This document shows positions 14,398-17,468 of a stretch of DNA of 17,468 bases, in pieces. The position numbers and the translations under genes were made by a program. The first letter of the stretch is position 1, and each line of letters begins with the position of its first letter. Location: contig WAJW01000046.1 in assembly GCA_015523685.1 (NCBI GenBank), forward strand, positions 1-17,468, given 5' to 3'. The stretch is from Archaeoglobaceae archaeon. Its GTDB lineage: Archaea > Halobacteriota > Archaeoglobi > Archaeoglobales > JdFR-42. Under the pieces are notes generated by a model, which ran no database searches, had not been told where the DNA came from, and saw only the letters and a program-made list of their open reading frames with translations.

Positions 14398-15158
14398 AGC
14401 TTGGATTTCAGCCCTTTCTCAATCTGAAAGATTACAGATCAGCCCTTGAGTTTGCAGAAGAAAATGACTTTGAATGCGCGGAATTCCATATGGACCTGCC
14501 ACAATTCAGCTATTACAGCAACAACTGGAGGGATGTTCTGGATGATGTCTCATCCTACAGCATTGAAATTCTTCTCCATGCCTCTTCTGCACACACGAAT
14601 CTCCTTTCTCCCAACCCCTGCATCCGAAAGGCTTCCATAGATGATCTGAAAAATACTGCAGAATTTGCAGATAGAATATCAGCCATGCTTGTCACATTCC
14701 ATCTGGGATGGAGTCCGGTATTCATGGTGGAAGGCAAAGCCACATCTCTTGAAACCCATCTTCAGGATTTCAACTTCAGAGCGATAATGGAACTGAAACC
14801 GGTGATAGATGAATTCTCCATCCTATCCATCGAAAATACCATCGGGACAGAAACCATCCAGACACCTCTGAAGGAACTCATTGAGACCACAGGGCTAAAT
14901 ATCACATACGATCTCGGACATGCTCTCCTTGATCCATCCCATAGATTTTTTCTGGACTACTTTGACAGGATCGAGAATGTCCACATCCATGACAATGATG
15001 GAATGTCCGATGCTCATCTGGTCCCCGGAGAGGGTGTTCTGAGACATGATAGTTTTCCTTTCAGGGAATACAGAAACAGGATCGTCTTTGAGGTGAGACC
15101 GGAACATAAATGCATAATCGCAAAAGAAAAGTTTTTAAAAATGCTGGAAGAGGGTTAA
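14394..15158 (+). CDS. Xylose-isomerase-like TIM-barrel protein
   Basis: This 254-residue protein resembles the sugar phosphate isomerase/epimerase (AP endonuclease 2) family. It begins KLGFQPFLNLKDY and has the barrel motifs LLHASSAHTN (His62), VTFHLGW (His103), LSIENTIG (Glu147), TYDLGHALLD (Asp173, His176), NVHIHDNDG (His197, His199, Asp200), AHLVPGEG (His208) and VFEVRP. These residues fit a divalent metal site. The true substrate is unknown. Its GTG start overlaps the argB stop (GTGA) and it ends 3 bases before the cyclodeaminase, so it is co-transcribed and translationally coupled with two ornithine-related genes. A role in amino-acid metabolism is inference. Confidence 0.75.
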   Translation: MKLGFQPFLNLKDYRSALEFAEENDFECAEFHMDLPQFSYYSNNWRDVLDDVSSYSIEILLHASSAHTNLLSPNPCIRKASIDDLKNTAEFADRISAMLVTFHLGWSPVFMVEGKATSLETHLQDFNFRAIMELKPVIDEFSILSIENTIGTETIQTPLKELIETTGLNITYDLGHALLDPSHRFFLDYFDRIENVHIHDNDGMSDAHLVPGEGVLRHDSFPFREYRNRIVFEVRPEHKCIIAKEKFLKMLEEG

Positions 15159-15161
15159 TGG

Positions 15162-16385
15162 ATGAAAGCGGTTAGAGAAGTTGAATTCGAAGGTCATCTC
15201 ATAGATTCGATGATATTTCCAAGGGTTCTTGATTCAATACTTGATCTCGAAGGTGAGTTCGAGATACTCGAATTCAGAGTTGGTAAGAGAAAAACAGACA
15301 CAAGCTATGCGAAACTGCTCGTAATGGGTAGAGATGAAGATCATCTAAGGGAGATTCTCACTGAACTTCACAGACTCGGAGGGCAGATACCCGATGTTGA
15401 GGATGTGGATGTGGAGATTGCTCCAAAGGATAAAGTAGTTCCAAAGGGATTCTATTCCACCACAAACTATCCAACTTATGTTAAATACAGGGGAGAATGG
15501 CTTCCCGTTGAAAATATCGGGATGGATAAAATAATAGTTATTGATGGAAATCAAGCTGTTTCCAAATTTATCAGCCAGATAAAGAAGGGAGATCTGGTGG
15601 TGGTCGGGGAAAAGGGGGTGAAGGTGATCCCCCCTGAAAGGCCGAGGGAGAAGACCTTTTTTAAATTCATGGGAGGGGGCGTCTCTTCTGAGAGGCCTTC
15701 AACACAGACCATTGAAAGGATTGCAGGAGAGATGATCAAGGTGAAGAACAGGGATGGAAAAATTGCCATTGTCGCCGGACCTGCAGTCGTTCACACCGGT
15801 GCGGATGAGGCCCTTGCCAAAATTATCCGCATGGGTTTCGTCGATCTTCTGCTTTCTGGAAATGCTCTTGCGGTGCATGATATTGAATACAACCTCTATG
15901 GCACTTCCCTCGGAATGGATGTGAAAACCGGGGAGCCAGTTCCCGGAGGTCACAAACACCACATATACGCAATAAGTGAAATAATATCAGCTGGATCAAT
16001 CAAAAAGGCGGTAGAAAAAGGCATTCTAAAATCGGGCATAATGTACGAGTGCACGGTTAACAACGTACCCTATATTCTCGCTGGTTCAATAAGGGATGAT
16101 GGGCCCCTCCCTGAAGTGATCACCGATGCTGTTGAAGCCAAAGTAAAAATGGCTGAGGCAATAAAAGACATTGATTTTGTCCTCATGTTCTCAACGATGC
16201 TCCATTCCATAGCGGTGGGGAATCTTCTGCCCTTCAACGTGACAACTGTGTGCGTTGATATAAACCCCTCCACTGTCACGAAACTCATGGACAGGGGAAG
16301 TGCTCAGGCCATTGGAGTGGTGACAGATATAGGGGTTTTTCTCCCAATGCTTGCAGAAAAGCTTGAAGAAATGTCTGAAAAATGA
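15162..16385 (+). CDS. TIGR00300-family protein, probable archaeal ornithine cyclodeaminase
   Basis: The 407-residue protein has an N-terminal LOR/SDH-type domain (about 1-100: VEFEGHLIDS, FEILEFRVGKRKTDTSYAKL) and a C-terminal NAD-binding-like region. The latter includes GFYSTTNYPTYV, FKFMGGGVSSERP, AIVAGPAVVHTGADEAL, LLSGNALAVHDIE, GGHKHHIYAISEI and VDINPSTVTKLMDRG. This is the TIGR00300 pattern. Archaeal members have been shown to convert ornithine to proline and ammonia, and the family is homologous to the C-terminal part of cyanobacterial ArgZ/AgrE. Here it follows argB and a TIM-barrel gene in one operon, consistent with using the arginine pathway's ornithine to make proline. The ATG at 15162 lies 3 bases after the upstream stop. 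Confidence 0.85.
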   Translation: MKAVREVEFEGHLIDSMIFPRVLDSILDLEGEFEILEFRVGKRKTDTSYAKLLVMGRDEDHLREILTELHRLGGQIPDVEDVDVEIAPKDKVVPKGFYSTTNYPTYVKYRGEWLPVENIGMDKIIVIDGNQAVSKFISQIKKGDLVVVGEKGVKVIPPERPREKTFFKFMGGGVSSERPSTQTIERIAGEMIKVKNRDGKIAIVAGPAVVHTGADEALAKIIRMGFVDLLLSGNALAVHDIEYNLYGTSLGMDVKTGEPVPGGHKHHIYAISEIISAGSIKKAVEKGILKSGIMYECTVNNVPYILAGSIRDDGPLPEVITDAVEAKVKMAEAIKDIDFVLMFSTMLHSIAVGNLLPFNVTTVCVDINPSTVTKLMDRGSAQAIGVVTDIGVFLPMLAEKLEEMSEK

Positions 16386-16502
16386 AATTGAACTCCCATA
16401 TGAATTCCAAATTCTCATAAACCTGCATCACATCTCTTGTTCTAAATCTGAAAATATCCATTCCTCATTCTCTGATTTCGAAGTGCAAAAGTTAAAGATT
16501 AT

Positions 16503-17177
16503 CTATATGTACGACCCTCTCTGGATTCTTTCAATTTCATTTCTTATCTCATCCAAAACTTCAGGATTGTAAATTTCCTTCCTGCTGTCTTTTTTGATTG
16601 AGAATACAATGAAAACCTTCCCACCAAAATTTTCTTCGAATTTCTTATGAGTGCGCCCGAGCCATTCTTTCCATTTATGGAGTTCCGGAGTCTGCTCGTA
16701 CGTTATGGGCTTTATTTGTAAACCTATGTATTTCCCTTTAATTTGTATATAAAAATCCACATTGTATAATCTGTCCCATTCATCAGGTGCTGGATTTATT
16801 TTCATATCGAGTTCTTTTTGTAACATTCCATATATCGTGTCGATTTCAGTCAGGTAACCGTCATAAGTCCTTTTGATTACAAGATTATGTATATATCTAA
16901 TACAGTCCTCCTCATCCACCTCTTCAATTTCTGCTTTAATAACCTCGGTGATTTTCATATATAGTTTCCTTCCCAAATCCTCAATGTACTCTTGAGGAGT
17001 TAAGGGTATCTTTTTTCTTTTCAAAAAATCAGAAAGTTTAGTGTAATAAAAACTCTTCCACTCTTCGAGTGACTTCGGGCCACATTCCCGTATCCATAGA
17101 GAAACCGGTCCGACACTGTTTTTCTTATTCAATCCCCATCTGTTAGTTGCTAAATTCAGTATCCATTCCTTGGCCAT
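16503..17177 (-). CDS. MjaI-family type II restriction endonuclease (predicted CTAG)
   Basis: The 224-residue protein starts AKEWILNLATNRWGLNKKNS and continues VGPVSLWIRECGPKS, which I recognise as the MjaI restriction endonuclease family, whose founding member recognises CTAG. A possible PD-(D/E)xK-type core is VDFYIQIKGKYIGLQIKP (Asp141, Gln154-Ile-Lys156), with Gln in place of the usual Glu; assignment of these residues is by eye. GAGG (17185-17188 on minus) precedes the ATG. The start overlaps the stop of the upstream nuclease-like frame (TAATG), so translation is probably coupled. The cognate methyltransferase is not in the window and is expected to the right. The region is AT-rich compared with the cobalamin operon (19 G/C of 60 at 16741-16800 against 29 of 60 at 4021-4080), which suggests horizontal acquisition. 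Confidence 0.75.
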   Translation of the reverse strand: MAKEWILNLATNRWGLNKKNSVGPVSLWIRECGPKSLEEWKSFYYTKLSDFLKRKKIPLTPQEYIEDLGRKLYMKITEVIKAEIEEVDEEDCIRYIHNLVIKRTYDGYLTEIDTIYGMLQKELDMKINPAPDEWDRLYNVDFYIQIKGKYIGLQIKPITYEQTPELHKWKEWLGRTHKKFEENFGGKVFIVFSIKKDSRKEIYNPEVLDEIRNEIERIQRGSYI

Positions 17178-17468
17178 TATTTTGCCTCTTTTTCTAATTC
17201 TATAAATTTAGATTTATATTTATAACTCTCATTTCTATCTGCGATGGCAATTCCAGATCTGATTAAATAAGCATTTACAAATATTTTATTCTTTAAGAAC
17301 ACATAAGCTTTAACAGTTCTTTCATCCCGAACAGAACCATTATCAAATTTTAGAAAAACTTCCTTCTTTAAAAGATAATCCTTTAAGTACCTCATAGCTT
17401 CCTCCTTTTTAATTATTTTCACTCCCAAGAATTTGGCGAGGAGTCCTGTGTTTAGTTTAATAGTATGG
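17177..17468 (-). CDS. Staphylococcal-nuclease-like domain protein, 5' end cut by window edge
   Basis: The frame is open to the right edge, so the N terminus is missing. The TTG at 17428 is not needed as a start, because in-frame codons upstream (reading TIKLNTGLLAKFLGVKI) continue smoothly. The visible part has EEAMRYLKDYLLKKEVFLKF and VKAYVFLKNKIFVNAYLIRS, then SGIAIADRNESYKYKSKFIE and a short Lys/Glu tail. This pattern resembles the second half of staphylococcal-nuclease (thermonuclease) domains. It ends right after the EAK where many members continue. It may be a separate nuclease or the C-terminal domain of a larger protein, for example the modification methyltransferase of this restriction system. 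Its TAA overlaps the endonuclease ATG by one base. Confidence 0.6.
   Translation of the reverse strand, partial: HTIKLNTGLLAKFLGVKIIKKEEAMRYLKDYLLKKEVFLKFDNGSVRDERTVKAYVFLKNKIFVNAYLIRSGIAIADRNESYKYKSKFIELEKEAK

Noticed and set aside
1..17468. CRISPR arrays, tRNA/rRNA genes, insertion sequences
   Set aside because: I saw no regularly spaced repeats, no tRNA-like cloverleaf with a T-loop GGTTC motif, no rRNA sequence and no transposase or terminal repeats.

Overview
The window reads as a chromosomal stretch of a euryarchaeon. Promoters are archaeal (TATA boxes, no -35/-10 pairs). Several starts have GGAGG or GGTGAG ribosome binding sites, and genes overlap tightly through ATGA or GTGA junctions. 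Arginine is mostly AGA/AGG, and the proteins are rich in Lys, Glu, Ile and Arg, which suggests a thermophile. Gene content (full anaerobic cobalamin set, TIGR00300-type ornithine cyclodeaminase, MjaI-type endonuclease) would fit an Archaeoglobales- or methanogen-like lineage, but I cannot place it further.

Layout: (1) 1-2139: pyrC (dihydroorotase, minus) and hemD (uroporphyrinogen-III synthase, plus) diverge from a 57-bp gap holding one near-symmetrical TATA element. (2) 2240-11560: a 9.3-kb, 14-gene cobalamin operon on the plus strand: cbiM-cbiN-cbiQ-cbiO (ECF cobalt importer), cbiT, a NicO/UreH-like membrane protein, then cbiL-cbiF-cbiG-cbiH-cbiC-cbiD-cbiE-cbiX. There are essentially no intergenic bases. 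Together with hemD this covers uroporphyrinogen III formation, cobalt uptake, cobalt insertion and nearly all of corrin ring assembly. CbiJ (precorrin-6A reductase) and the later amidation genes are not in the window. (3) 11561-12524: about 960 bp with no intact gene I can defend and with signs of decayed reading frames. (4) 12525-13415: an SPL-like radical SAM protein. (5) 13510-16385: argB, a xylose-isomerase-like TIM-barrel protein and a TIGR00300 ornithine cyclodeaminase form a compact operon, suggesting an arginine/ornithine/proline theme. (6) 16503-17468 (minus): an AT-rich pair, an MjaI-family (CTAG) restriction endonuclease preceded by a staphylococcal-nuclease-like reading frame cut by the window edge.

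Main points of interest: the CbiC homologue has Ile where the family has its catalytic His; CbiO carries a C-terminal extension of roughly 150 residues of unknown function; the tetranucleotide CTAG is absent from the whole 17,468 bases by my manual scan, matching the specificity expected for the encoded endonuclease; the endonuclease start overlaps the stop of the nuclease-like frame; and a decayed gene lies upstream of the radical SAM gene.
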